Under the pieces are notes generated by a model. That model was not told where the DNA came from, searched no databases, and was given only the letters and a program-made list of their open reading frames with translations. DNA of 56,451 nucleotides from an uncultured Spirochaeta sp. Lineage in GTDB: Bacteria > Spirochaetota > Spirochaetia > DSM-27196 > Alkalispirochaetaceae. The stretch lies in assembly GCA_913030605.1 (NCBI GenBank), contig CAJWEZ010000025.1, positions 1-56,451 on the forward strand. The letters are read 5' to 3'. Positions 42,081-50,326 of this stretch are shown in pieces. The stretch's first letter is position 1. Each line of letters begins with the position of its first letter. The position numbers and the translations under genes are program-made.

Positions 42081-43053
42081 ACGCCCCCATCACGCTGCGC
42101 GCGACCAGAACCATGTAGACGGCGTACACCGCGAGGAGTGTCGCTCCCTCCAGGCGGTTGATCCGGCCCGGGCGTCCACTGTGGCCGATACCGACGGCGA
42201 AGAGCGCGAGCGTGAGACCTGCCATCACCGGAAGATCGCGGGTGAGGACCACCGGCTCCACCGCGATGGGGCGGATGATCGCGCCGAGGCCCACCACGGC
42301 GAGGGTGTTGAACAGGTTGGACCCGATCACGTTGCCGAGGGCGATGTCATCTTCACCGCGCCGGGCGGCCGCGATCGACGAGGCAAGTTCGGGAAGCGAG
42401 GTGCCCACCGCGATGACGGTGAGTCCGATCACCAGGTCGCTGACTCCGGCGGCGGTGGCGATACCGACGGCGCCCCAGACCAGGACACGGCTGCTCGCAA
42501 CCAGGAGAAGCAGACCGGCAACGAGCGACACCACCGCCGATCGCAGCGGCATCTCTTCTCCCGGCGCGTCTGCCACCACGTCCGCCGCCAGGGAGTCCGG
42601 CTGTCCCGATCGTCCGCGGTGGATCGACCAGCCGACAAACGCCGCAATCCCCAGCAACAGCACACCGGCGTCCCACCGCCCGATCGTTCCGTCGAGGATC
42701 TGCAGCGCGGCGATCGCGGTTGCAGCCGACAGCAGCGGCAGTTCGATACGCAGGACCCGGGATCGAACGCCCACCGGTCGCACGAGCGCACTCACGCCGA
42801 GGATCAGCGCGATGTTCGCGATATTCGACCCCCATGCGTTACCCAGGGCGATGCCGGAGGCGCCGTCGGCCGCGGAAATCGCGGAGATCAGCATCTCCGG
42901 CGCGGACGTACCGAAGCCCACAACGAGCATTCCTATCAGGAGCGGCGTCATGCCGAGGGCCCGGGCGGTGCCGGCGGCGCCACGGACAAACAGGTCCGCA
43001 CTCCACACCAGCACGATCAGCCCACCGAACAGGGTAACAGCGTAGAGAATCAC
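42079..43053 (-). CDS. Cation antiporter, Na+/Ca2+ exchanger (CaCA) family
   Basis: A 324-residue YrbG/CaxA-like exchanger with ten helices in two inverted halves. The ion-binding repeats are both intact: GFGTSAPEMLISA with GNAWGSNIANIALILG, and AVGTSLPELASSI with GNVIGSNLFNTLAVVG (acidic Glu in each). A cytoplasmic loop (RSGQPDSLAADVVADAPGEE) joins the halves. It likely exchanges Ca2+ for Na+ or H+ at the inner membrane. The GTG start has TATAGT six bases upstream and no ribosome-binding site. The far longer open frame overlaps ParA on the other strand and is not coding. Confidence 0.93.
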   Translation of the reverse strand: MILYAVTLFGGLIVLVWSADLFVRGAAGTARALGMTPLLIGMLVVGFGTSAPEMLISAISAADGASGIALGNAWGSNIANIALILGVSALVRPVGVRSRVLRIELPLLSAATAIAALQILDGTIGRWDAGVLLLGIAAFVGWSIHRGRSGQPDSLAADVVADAPGEEMPLRSAVVSLVAGLLLLVASSRVLVWGAVGIATAAGVSDLVIGLTVIAVGTSLPELASSIAAARRGEDDIALGNVIGSNLFNTLAVVGLGAIIRPIAVEPVVLTRDLPVMAGLTLALFAVGIGHSGRPGRINRLEGATLLAVYAVYMVLVARSVMGA

Positions 43054-43158
43054 CGGGGAACTATACACGAATCCACAGGGCGCGGCACGAGGACGCGTAC
43101 GGGCCGCGACCTGGCGGACCCGCCGCGACCGCGGTACCATGAAAGACCGGGGGAACCG

Positions 43159-43968
43159 ATGAAACTGATCGCAATCGCACACCTCAAGGGCGGTGTGGGA
43201 AAATCCACGACAGCCGTCAACGTGGCGGATCTCGCCGCCGGCGCCGGTCGGCACACGCTGCTGGCGGACCTGGACGCGCAGGGATCGGCGGGGTACCTCC
43301 TCGGTGTCGATTCCGGTTCGGGAGGGCCATCGGCCAAGGACGTGGCCCGGGGACGGAAATCCGCCGTCGGTTCCGTGGTGGACACCGGGCGTCCGAATCT
43401 CGACCTGCTGCCGGGGTCGCTCTCGTTCCGCAAGCTGCCGCAGCTGATTGCGGACCACAAGGACGGTCCCGAGGCGTTGCGGTCGTTGCTGGGCCGCCTG
43501 GGCCGGTCCTATGACCTGGTCGTGGCGGACGTGCCTGCGGGCCTCAATCTCGAGAGTGAGACGATCCTTCGTACGGCGGACCTGGTTCTGTCGCCGGTCG
43601 TTCCTGCACCGCTGGCGCTGGAAAGCTTCTCGGTTCTGTGTGAGTTCGTCGACCGCAAGACCGGCGGCAAAAAGCGCCCGCCGGTCCCCGTGATCGGGTT
43701 CTGGGCAATGGTCGATCGGCGCCGGAAGCTGCACCGTGAACTGGTGGACGGAGACCGCTCGTCAGCCTGGCGGGATCGTCCGACGCTGCAGGACCGCATC
43801 ATTCCGGTGGTGATTCCCTACGCGTCGGTGGTCGAACGAATGAGCGCCGAGCGCCGGCCCCTTTCCGAGATTCCGCGGGGAGGCGCCGCCATGACGGCGT
43901 ATCGCGACCTCTGGCGCGCGGTTTCGGACCGGATCGGTCTGTCGGGGGCGCATCCGAACGATCGGTGA
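43159..43968 (+). CDS. ParA/MinD-like ATPase
   Basis: A 269-residue P-loop ATPase with the deviant Walker A HLKGGVGKSTTAVNVA (both signature lysines), ADLDAQGSAGYLLGV, and VVADVPAGLNLESETILRTADLVLSPV (Walker B region). It lacks an N-terminal DNA-binding domain and has no parB partner next to it, so it is an orphan ParA of the kind that positions cellular cargo or cell poles rather than a plasmid partition unit. A GGGGGAA site precedes the ATG. It lies 105 bases from the divergent antiporter and converges on msrB. Confidence 0.9.
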   Translation: MKLIAIAHLKGGVGKSTTAVNVADLAAGAGRHTLLADLDAQGSAGYLLGVDSGSGGPSAKDVARGRKSAVGSVVDTGRPNLDLLPGSLSFRKLPQLIADHKDGPEALRSLLGRLGRSYDLVVADVPAGLNLESETILRTADLVLSPVVPAPLALESFSVLCEFVDRKTGGKKRPPVPVIGFWAMVDRRRKLHRELVDGDRSSAWRDRPTLQDRIIPVVIPYASVVERMSAERRPLSEIPRGGAAMTAYRDLWRAVSDRIGLSGAHPNDR

Positions 43969-43977
43969 GGACGGGCC

Positions 43978-44421
43978 CTACTCGACTCTCTGCAACGACA
44001 GCGCGTTCATGCAGTAGCGGAGTCCCGAGGGCTTCGGTCCGTCGGGGAACACGTGCCCGAGGTGGGCACCGCAGCTGTTGCAGGTCGCCTCGACCCGCAC
44101 CATGCCGTGCGACCGGTCCATGTGATACGCCACCGCGTTCTCCCTGATCGGCTGGGTGAACGACGGCCACCCGGAATGGGATTCATACTTCGTGTCCGCG
44201 TCGAAGAGTCGTTCTCCGCAGCATACGCAGGCGTAGATGCCCGGTTCAAAGCGCGAACACATCTCCGAACTGAAGGGCCGTTCGGTAGCCGCGCGGCGGG
44301 TCACGTCGAACTGCTGGGGCGTCAGGATCTCCCGCCATTCCTCGTCGGTCCTGGTTACCCTGCGCTCCGGCGCCGGGTTTCCGTTTTCGGCGATTGCCGT
44401 AATGTCGTTCCAGGTGAGCAT
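43978..44421 (-). CDS. msrB: Peptide methionine-R-sulfoxide reductase
   Basis: A 147-residue MsrB. Zinc-binding pairs CVCC and CNSC are present, with the catalytic Cys in LRYCMNALSL and the substrate loop HSGWPSFTQPI, EATCNSCGAHLGHVFPDGP. It repairs the R form of methionine sulfoxide in the cytoplasm (no signal peptide). ATG 44421 is chosen; TTATTT ends seven bases before it, and there is no Shine-Dalgarno. Confidence 0.95.
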   Translation of the reverse strand: MLTWNDITAIAENGNPAPERRVTRTDEEWREILTPQQFDVTRRAATERPFSSEMCSRFEPGIYACVCCGERLFDADTKYESHSGWPSFTQPIRENAVAYHMDRSHGMVRVEATCNSCGAHLGHVFPDGPKPSGLRYCMNALSLQRVE

Positions 44422-44428
44422 ACACCAG

Positions 44429-44457
44429 AAATAACTGCCGCCGCGGTGCAGCGGCAA
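44429..44457 (-). promoter_or_regulatory. Promoter of msrB
   Basis: Minus strand: TTGCCG (44452-44457), 17 bases, TTATTT (44429-44434). The predicted transcription start (44422) is one base from the ATG, predicting a leaderless message independent of the upstream 1139-residue gene. Confidence 0.5.
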
Positions 44458-44461
44458 GTGG

Positions 44462-47400
44462 CTACGGCTCCTCAACCGGCCATTCCGCCGGCGGCAGGAG
44501 CGACGTCGGATCACCACCGGCGGATGCTCTCCCCGTCCCTTCGCTGTCCAGTGCCGCGCGCCCCGACGGCGGCAACAGTGCAGCCAGGGCGAGAGCACGG
44601 TCGGGATCGCGGTCCCGCAGGCGTGCGACGTACTCCCGTGCCTGACGACCGGACCCCGCCGCGGCGAGCGCACGTGCCATCAGTTCCATCACCGCCGGGG
44701 AGTCCGGGCGCAACAGCTCCGCCTCGTCGAGCCAGTCCAGCGCGGCGGCGGGATCTCCGTCAAGGAGCTCGAGGTTTGCGAGGTTCACAAACGCCGGCAG
44801 GTAGTCGTTCCGCAGCGAAATCACTTCCTCGAACGCGGCGCGGGCGCGATCGCTGCGACCAAAGCGCGCGTGCAGCACGCCAAGACGGTTGAGCACGGGA
44901 ATACGCCGACTTCCCGCGCGGGAGGCAAGCTGGTTCTCCAGCTGCGCCCGGGAATTCTCGTAGAGCAAGGCGGCGGTGTAGGTCGCCGATTCGTCGACGC
45001 GTTCCGTCAGCGTTGACTCCGGCGGTTCCGTCACCGCGAACGAGCTCGACGGGAGCGGCAGCGACGGATAGCGGTCCCGGACGTCGCGAATGGGGAGCAG
45101 CTCCACCTCGCCGGCGTCGCGGTGTCGGGAGACCAGGTTGCTGGCGGATTCCCACGCCTTGGGAAATCCGCGATCCAGAATCGTTGTTTCCACCGGCAGC
45201 CACAGCGTACCGGCATGCTCGATCATCGTTGTGGTTCCCGTCTCGTAGATCCAGCGATTGCCCACCGGTTCCCGCGTGTCCACGGCGATCATCACGTGAC
45301 CCGGCGTCGTGACGATGGCGGTATCCAGTCCCGCCGCCTCGTACAGGGAGGCGAGCAGCGCGCTGGTATCGTCGCAGTCTCCGCTGCGATAGTAGAGCGT
45401 CGTCCGCGGAAAACGGATCGTGTCCACGGCAGTGCTGCGCCCCTGGACCTCGGAGAAGGGGCTGCGGGGGTCCTCGACGTAGGTGATACCGTAGCTGCCC
45501 AGGGCATCGGCGAGCTGCATCGCCCGGTACACGCGGTGCGACAACGCCGCCAGGTGTTCCGCGTCCCCGTCGGCGGCGGCTGCGTTCATCGATGAGAGGC
45601 TCCGGAGCGCGAACCCGGCGATCACCTCCTCATTGGGTGTCACGAAGCTGGCGAGCTTGGCGCTATCATCCCACACCAGGGCGGTGCGCCGGTGCAGGGT
45701 GGTCTCGGCCCGGCTGGTGGTGGACGCGGCGGCGCCGTCGACCGTGTAGGTCGCCGTCACGATCACCGGCACGCTGAGATCCTCCTGGAGTTCCAGGACG
45801 CTTCGATTGAGAAGGACCGGCAGCGCGCCACCGACGGTGGTTCCGGCGGCAAGGTCGGTCGGCAGCGGCACATCTCCGGCACCGTCGGTGAACCCGGGAA
45901 TCTCCACGGTCACCGCAAGATCCGACACTCCGGCGGCGCCGGCGTTGGTGACCCTGATCGTTCCGGCGCCCTCCCTGCGATACCGTTCCAGCAGCACCGG
46001 AAAGAGCTGGTCTACCTCCACGGCCACGCGCAGGTCGTACTCCGCGGCGGGACGGGCCCGTTCCTCGAATCGTGCTTCCAGCGATGCCTCGGCGCGGCGA
46101 ACATCGTCGGCGTCCGGTGCGAGGTTGAGGATACGCTCGTAGACACGGATCGTGCGCTCGTAGTCGTCGCGGGCCGTCTCCCGCCCGTACTCATCGAGCA
46201 GGCGCCGGACCGCCGTGTCCAGACGGCCGGCTTCCCGGCGCAGGAGGGCCACCTCGATGCCGTCAATGCGATCGAGAGCGTCGGGATGGAACGGATCCTG
46301 GTCGAGCACGAGTTGCCACTGCGCCTGCGCCATTTCCAGGGCCCCGCGATCCTCGTAGAGGCGCGCCTTCTCCGCGATGATCTCGCCGCGGGCCTCCGGA
46401 CCCGTCGCCGCCTCCAGACGGCGGTTGAGCGTCAGGATTCGATCGGTGAACGTCCGCAGGGCGCGCCGCTCGCCATCGGTCACCGCCCCGGCGGACGTGG
46501 CGTCACCGCCAGCCGGGATATCGGCAGGTTCCTGCAGCCTGATGACGCGCTGTCCCATGTAGTCCACGAGCCAGATAGCACCGATCTCCGGATCCCAGCT
46601 GAGGCCCATCATCTGTCCCAACCCGCTCTGACTCCCATCACCAAGCGTCGTCGTCGACCACACCGGCGCGCCGGAACGATCGAGCCGCCACAGCCCACCG
46701 GTGGTGAGCAACAGCATGTCTCCGCCGGGTCCCACGGTCATCGCCCGCACCCCCGCGGCGTGTTCCAGCGGAATCGCCGGCAGGATCGATTCCAGAAACG
46801 TGCCGTCGGGAGCGAAGATCTGAACCACACGCTGACTGGTATCAAACGTCCATATGTTGCCTTCCGGTCCCGCGGCGACCGCCGGTATGTAGGAGTAGTC
46901 TTCCTGATAGAGCGGAAGTGGGGTTCGGGATCGACCCTCCAGCCGAATCGCCTGGCGATTCGCCACGTCTGTCACCACGATGGAACCGTCCGGGAGTGCC
47001 GCCATCGCTCCCTGACCGGTGAGGGGACTGCGGATGCGTTCCGGTTCCGCGACGCCGCGACGATAGACGTACAGGTCGCGCCCCATGGACGGCCTGGTGA
47101 CGACCGTTCCGGCGGGGGTTGCGGCCACGGTCATGGCGGAGGCGTAGTTTCCGCCCTCCAACAGCGAGCGACCCGGGAGATCCACGACGCGAAAATCCGG
47201 TCCCAGATGCACCGCGAGACTGATTGCGCCGACCACAACACCGCCGTCGGGCATGCGGGCGGCGGAGTACGGATAGAGATTTGCTCCGGTTGCCGACAGC
47301 GTCGACCCCACCAGTTCCGCCAGGTTCAGTTCGTCGACAAACACCGGCGGGTCACGGTGCTCAAGGGTCCGGAATCCCCGCGCCTGCGCCCACAGATAGA

Positions 47401-47881
47401 AGATCTGCTGCGCCACCTCGCGGTACACGTCGCCGTCCCACCGTCGTGTGATCGGAATCCCGGCGGCCGACTGTCCCGCCACCGATCCGGTGCCGGCGAG
47501 TGTCAGCGAGATCGTCGGCGTATTGGCGTCGTTGACCGCGTTCACCGTAACGCGGTACTCCGGAATGCCTCGGCCGGTACCGCCGCCCCCTTCATCGGAG
47601 GATCTCGCCGGTGTGGGGTCCGGCACTGTTCGTTCTGAAGGCGCCCACGGCGTCGACACGACCAGTTCCCGGTGGGTCCGGCCGGCGTGGGCGGCCCCCT
47701 GCACCAGCGCCCGCTCCAGCAGTGACCGCGATTCCCGTGTATCCGGGTAGACCGTGGGGCGCTGGACAACGATTGACGCGAGCGGGGCAGGGTCGGCGGG
47801 AGATTGCGCCGGCAGCGGTCCGGTCACGCCGGCAAGGAGCAGCCCCGCGGCGAGGGCAGCCAGGTACGCGTAGCGATTCAT
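44462..47881 (-). CDS. Large exported multidomain protein: beta-propeller, TPRs and transglutaminase-like domain
   Basis: A 1139-residue exported protein (signal MNRYAYLAALAAGLLLAGV ending PAQSP). Order seen: an N-terminal domain (about 30-165); a six-bladed NHL-like propeller (about 190-460; PDGGVVVGAISLAVHLGPDF, LPDGSIVVTDVANRQAIRLEG, PEGNIWTFDTSQRVVQIFAPDG); helical TPR-like repeats (470-610); an immunoglobulin/CARDB-like domain (RVTNAGAAGVSDLAVTVEIPG); a transglutaminase-like domain with Cys in YRSGDCDDTSALLASL (about 834) and His in TPGHVMIAVD (about 861); and C-terminal TPRs (950-1110). The Cys-His-Asp triad looks complete, so protein crosslinking or proteolysis in the periplasm is possible. 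No named whole-length family is recognised. Confidence 0.8.
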   Translation of the reverse strand: MNRYAYLAALAAGLLLAGVTGPLPAQSPADPAPLASIVVQRPTVYPDTRESRSLLERALVQGAAHAGRTHRELVVSTPWAPSERTVPDPTPARSSDEGGGGTGRGIPEYRVTVNAVNDANTPTISLTLAGTGSVAGQSAAGIPITRRWDGDVYREVAQQIFYLWAQARGFRTLEHRDPPVFVDELNLAELVGSTLSATGANLYPYSAARMPDGGVVVGAISLAVHLGPDFRVVDLPGRSLLEGGNYASAMTVAATPAGTVVTRPSMGRDLYVYRRGVAEPERIRSPLTGQGAMAALPDGSIVVTDVANRQAIRLEGRSRTPLPLYQEDYSYIPAVAAGPEGNIWTFDTSQRVVQIFAPDGTFLESILPAIPLEHAAGVRAMTVGPGGDMLLLTTGGLWRLDRSGAPVWSTTTLGDGSQSGLGQMMGLSWDPEIGAIWLVDYMGQRVIRLQEPADIPAGGDATSAGAVTDGERRALRTFTDRILTLNRRLEAATGPEARGEIIAEKARLYEDRGALEMAQAQWQLVLDQDPFHPDALDRIDGIEVALLRREAGRLDTAVRRLLDEYGRETARDDYERTIRVYERILNLAPDADDVRRAEASLEARFEERARPAAEYDLRVAVEVDQLFPVLLERYRREGAGTIRVTNAGAAGVSDLAVTVEIPGFTDGAGDVPLPTDLAAGTTVGGALPVLLNRSVLELQEDLSVPVIVTATYTVDGAAASTTSRAETTLHRRTALVWDDSAKLASFVTPNEEVIAGFALRSLSSMNAAAADGDAEHLAALSHRVYRAMQLADALGSYGITYVEDPRSPFSEVQGRSTAVDTIRFPRTTLYYRSGDCDDTSALLASLYEAAGLDTAIVTTPGHVMIAVDTREPVGNRWIYETGTTTMIEHAGTLWLPVETTILDRGFPKAWESASNLVSRHRDAGEVELLPIRDVRDRYPSLPLPSSSFAVTEPPESTLTERVDESATYTAALLYENSRAQLENQLASRAGSRRIPVLNRLGVLHARFGRSDRARAAFEEVISLRNDYLPAFVNLANLELLDGDPAAALDWLDEAELLRPDSPAVMELMARALAAAGSGRQAREYVARLRDRDPDRALALAALLPPSGRAALDSEGTGRASAGGDPTSLLPPAEWPVEEP

Positions 47882-47942
47882 GACACGTCAAGCATACTCA
47901 CTCCTCCCGGATGGTGCCATCGGTACGCGTGGAGCGGTCCGC

Positions 47943-47980
47943 GAGCTGCGTGGAGCTGCGTGAGCCCTGCGTGGACCTGC
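47943..47980 (+). repeat. Short tandem repeat before ccsB
   Basis: GAGCTGCGTG is repeated twice head to tail (47943-47952, 47953-47962), then reappears as CCCTGCGTGGACCTGC. It lies in the 156-base divergent gap between the multidomain protein and ccsB. Possibly slippage-generated. Confidence 0.6.
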
Positions 47981-48001
47981 CTGCGCCCCGCCCGCGCCCG
48001 C

Positions 48002-48031
48002 TTGCGCCGCGCGGCATCAGACGACTAAGCT
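48002..48031 (+). promoter_or_regulatory. Promoter of ccsB-ccsA
   Basis: TTGCGC (48002-48007), 18 bases, TAAGCT (48026-48031), six bases before the ATG at 48038. No ribosome-binding site lies between. The predicted start of transcription is the A of the ATG. Confidence 0.45.
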
Positions 48032-48037
48032 GCGAGC

Positions 48038-48883
48038 ATGCCGGTCCCCCCTCGCGATCCGCTTCGCGCGGTCCGTTCGATCCGTCTCACCGTTGGCCTC
48101 CTGGTGGCCGGCGGCGTCTACGCCGTCATCGCCGCAGCCTCCTCGCTGGGATTCCGGACCCCGGTATTTCTGGGACTCATGGTACTGTTCGGGCTCAATC
48201 TGGCGGCGTGCACGAGTCACCGGCTTGCGTTTCACTCCCACCGGCACCTTCGGGACTACATGCCCGACGGCATCCATATCGGCCTCCTGATTCTGCTTCT
48301 CGGTGCCGCCGGGTCGCTGCTGGCGCGGACGGAACAGACGCTGGTGCTGTCGGAGGGGGATCAGTTTGCGGTCCGCGGCCGGTACGAACTCACGCTGGAG
48401 GAGACGTCGCAGACCGGCGACAACTGGGTATCCCGTTTCGCCGTTCATGACACCCAAACCGGCGACGTGTCCCAGGTGGACACGCGGGTCAACGGCCCGT
48501 TTCGCGTCGCCGGGTTTACCGTCTATCAGACCGCCTGGGACCGCGTATCGATCCTGACACTTTCGGACGACGGGGGCGGGCGATACACGGTGGCGGAACA
48601 CGAGGGATTCCAGGCCGGCGAAGACGTCTACATCTTCGAGCGCGGTGAGACGGGCTTCGACCTCGTGTGGTATCGCAACGACGAGGTCGTGGACCGGCGA
48701 CCGGTGGCCGCGGGACAGACGCTCGGTGGACTCACCGTCACCGGCATCGAGGAGATTCCCCGCACGGTCGTGACCGTGGTTCGCGATCCCGGCGCGGTGA
48801 TCGCTCTGGTCGGGGCGATCATCATGTCCGTGGCGCTGGCGTGGTACGTCCTGGACCGCGCCCTGCGGGAGGAGACCGAATGA
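48038..48883 (+). CDS. ccsB: Cytochrome c assembly protein, ResB/CcsB family
   Basis: A 281-residue ResB-like protein with three N-terminal helices (LTVGLLVAGGVYAVIAAASS, VFLGLMVLFGLNLAACTSH, IHIGLLILLLGAAGSLLA), a periplasmic domain (around 100-245) and a final helix (VIALVGAIIMSVALAWYVL). This is the compact form of Ccs1/ResB, half of the System II haem-lyase that delivers haem to apocytochrome c outside the membrane. It overlaps ccsA (ATGA), its obligate partner. The His in GIHIGLL and residues near the helix ends could hold haem. Confidence 0.88.
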   Translation: MPVPPRDPLRAVRSIRLTVGLLVAGGVYAVIAAASSLGFRTPVFLGLMVLFGLNLAACTSHRLAFHSHRHLRDYMPDGIHIGLLILLLGAAGSLLARTEQTLVLSEGDQFAVRGRYELTLEETSQTGDNWVSRFAVHDTQTGDVSQVDTRVNGPFRVAGFTVYQTAWDRVSILTLSDDGGGRYTVAEHEGFQAGEDVYIFERGETGFDLVWYRNDEVVDRRPVAAGQTLGGLTVTGIEEIPRTVVTVVRDPGAVIALVGAIIMSVALAWYVLDRALREETE

Positions 48884-49806
48884 CGCAGATCGTGACGCTG
48901 GCAACACTGGCGGTGCTGGCGGCCACCCTGGTCGCCGACATCGTTCTCGTACTTCGCGCTGGCGACGGCGCCGGCGGCAGGGACGGGGCGGACCTCCTCT
49001 CCGGATGGGTTCGGATCGCCACCGCCGGTGGGCTCCTCCTCGTGCTGGCTCTGCGCAGCCTGCGCATCGGGTTTCCCGCTATGTTCAGTCAGTACGACAG
49101 TCTGGTGCTCTTTGCGGCGATCCTGCTCCTGGTTGTCGGGACCGGGCAGCTCCGGCGCCGGCGGCCTGGTGCAGGGCACTCGGACGACGCGGCCCGCGCC
49201 GCCGGCGACGCCCACCCGGACGCCCACCCGGACGCCCGCCCGGACGCCCACCCGCCCGACACCTCCCCCGCTGTGTACGCCGCCGACGTCACCCACGCGC
49301 GCGGCGTCACCCTCGGCTCGACGCTGGTGGCGGTGGTCCTCGTCGGTATCGCCTCCTCACCCCTCGTATCCACGGAGGCGGGACCCGTCATGCCGGCGCT
49401 GCGCAGCATCTGGCTGCCGCTGCACATCGCCCTGGCGTTCGTGGGCGAGGCGTTTTTTACCGTGGCTTTCGTCGGCAGTGCGGTGTGGCTGCTCCGCGGT
49501 CACTCGCCGCCGCTGGACCGTCTCGTGTACCGCAGCATCGCCGTGGGGTACGGCCTGTTCACGATCGGAGGGCTCATCTTCGGCGCCATCTGGGCGCAGA
49601 TCGCCTGGGGGCGCTACTGGGCGTGGGATCCCAAGGAAACGTGGGCCCTCGTGACCTGGATCGTGTACTCGATCTATCTCCACGCGCGTCTGCGACGCTG
49701 GGGCCAGGGCCGGGTGGCACACATCATCTCCGTCGTCGGCTACCTCACGGCGATGTTCACGCTGTTCGGCGTCAACATCCTGTACCGCAGCCTCCATGCA
49801 TACTGA
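48880..49806 (+). CDS. ccsA: Cytochrome c assembly protein CcsA (haem handling)
   Basis: A 308-residue CcsA/ResC protein with about eight helices and the haem-binding WWD motif WGRYWAWDPKETWAL (around residue 243). Flanking histidines are in LPLHIALAF and VAHIISVV. Together with CcsB it forms System II for cytochrome c maturation. Odd feature: the cytoplasmic or periplasmic loop at about 100-130 holds a low-complexity DAHPDAHPDARPDAHPP stretch encoded by four 12-bp repeats. ATG 48880 overlaps the ccsB stop. Confidence 0.92.
   Translation: MTQIVTLATLAVLAATLVADIVLVLRAGDGAGGRDGADLLSGWVRIATAGGLLLVLALRSLRIGFPAMFSQYDSLVLFAAILLLVVGTGQLRRRRPGAGHSDDAARAAGDAHPDAHPDARPDAHPPDTSPAVYAADVTHARGVTLGSTLVAVVLVGIASSPLVSTEAGPVMPALRSIWLPLHIALAFVGEAFFTVAFVGSAVWLLRGHSPPLDRLVYRSIAVGYGLFTIGGLIFGAIWAQIAWGRYWAWDPKETWALVTWIVYSIYLHARLRRWGQGRVAHIISVVGYLTAMFTLFGVNILYRSLHAY
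49207..49254 (+). repeat. Four 12-bp repeats inside ccsA
   Basis: Units GACGCCCACCCG at 49207, 49219 and 49243, with one variant GACGCCCGCCCG at 49231, encode the repeated DAHP. In-frame units mean copy number can change without breaking ccsA. Confidence 0.9.
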
Positions 49807-49818
49807 TCCCCGCCGAGG

Positions 49819-49847
49819 TTGAAAGTGCCCTCGCGGCGGTCTATCCT
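49819..49847 (+). promoter_or_regulatory. Promoter of the lipoprotein-FecR cluster
   Basis: TTGAAA (49819-49824), 17 bases, TATCCT (49842-49847). The ATG at 49857 is nine bases past the -10 box; AGGGAG touches the ATG, too close to act as a ribosome-binding site. Confidence 0.6.
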
Positions 49848-49856
49848 TTCAGGGAG

Positions 49857-50324
49857 ATGAAACGCTCACTGAGAACCCTGGCGGCGGCGCTGTTCGTCGC
49901 CCTGTTCGTGGCATCCTGCGCCACCGTCCCGGTCGCACAGCGCGACAATCGCGTCCAGGCCCTCCTGGAGGAACTCAACACCGCGGACATCGACCGTCTT
50001 GTCGAGCTGTCGGCGCGACCGTTCCTGCTGGACGGCGAAATCATCGTCCTCGAACGCGACGTGCGCACCCTGTGGACCAACCTCCGCGAGGCCGGATTCA
50101 CCTTCGATGCCGCCACCATCGAGGACCTCGGCGCCGTCACCGACGAGACCTACCGGCAGTTTTCCGACTCCATGGAGGTCCGGGTGTGGTTCGAGCGCTA
50201 CGCGCCGGAGGACGCCGGCCTGGCCCGCGTGTCCACAACCCACGGCACGTTCCTCATCGTCACCGGCGACCGCGTCCGGCGCACACCAATGATCTTCGGC
50301 TTCACCGGACCACAGGAGGGCTGA
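49857..50324 (+). CDS. Lipoprotein of unknown function
   Basis: A 155-residue lipoprotein: signal with lipobox VASC (LFVALFVASCATVP). The mature part is a small alpha/beta domain (NRVQALLEELNTADIDRLVELSARPFLLDGEIIVLERDV, MEVRVWFERYAPEDAGLARVSTTHGTFLIVTGD) reminiscent of DUF4440/NTF2-like folds by pattern only. It is the first of three exported proteins (with a FecR-like protein and another small lipoprotein) that seem to form one unit. Confidence 0.78.
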   Translation: MKRSLRTLAAALFVALFVASCATVPVAQRDNRVQALLEELNTADIDRLVELSARPFLLDGEIIVLERDVRTLWTNLREAGFTFDAATIEDLGAVTDETYRQFSDSMEVRVWFERYAPEDAGLARVSTTHGTFLIVTGDRVRRTPMIFGFTGPQEG

Positions 50325-50326
50325 GT

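Noticed and set aside
41806..43158. Upstream extension of the ParA frame across the antiporter gene
   Set aside because: Low-complexity His/Arg-rich translation opposite a well-conserved exchanger; ParA starts naturally at MKLIAIAHLKGGVGKST.
43159..43968. Possible plasmid partition locus
   Set aside because: No ParB, no parS-like repeats and no replication gene nearby; an orphan chromosomal ParA is simpler.
47943..47980. CRISPR-like or regulatory repeat array
   Set aside because: Units of about 10 bp with no spacers; too short and irregular.
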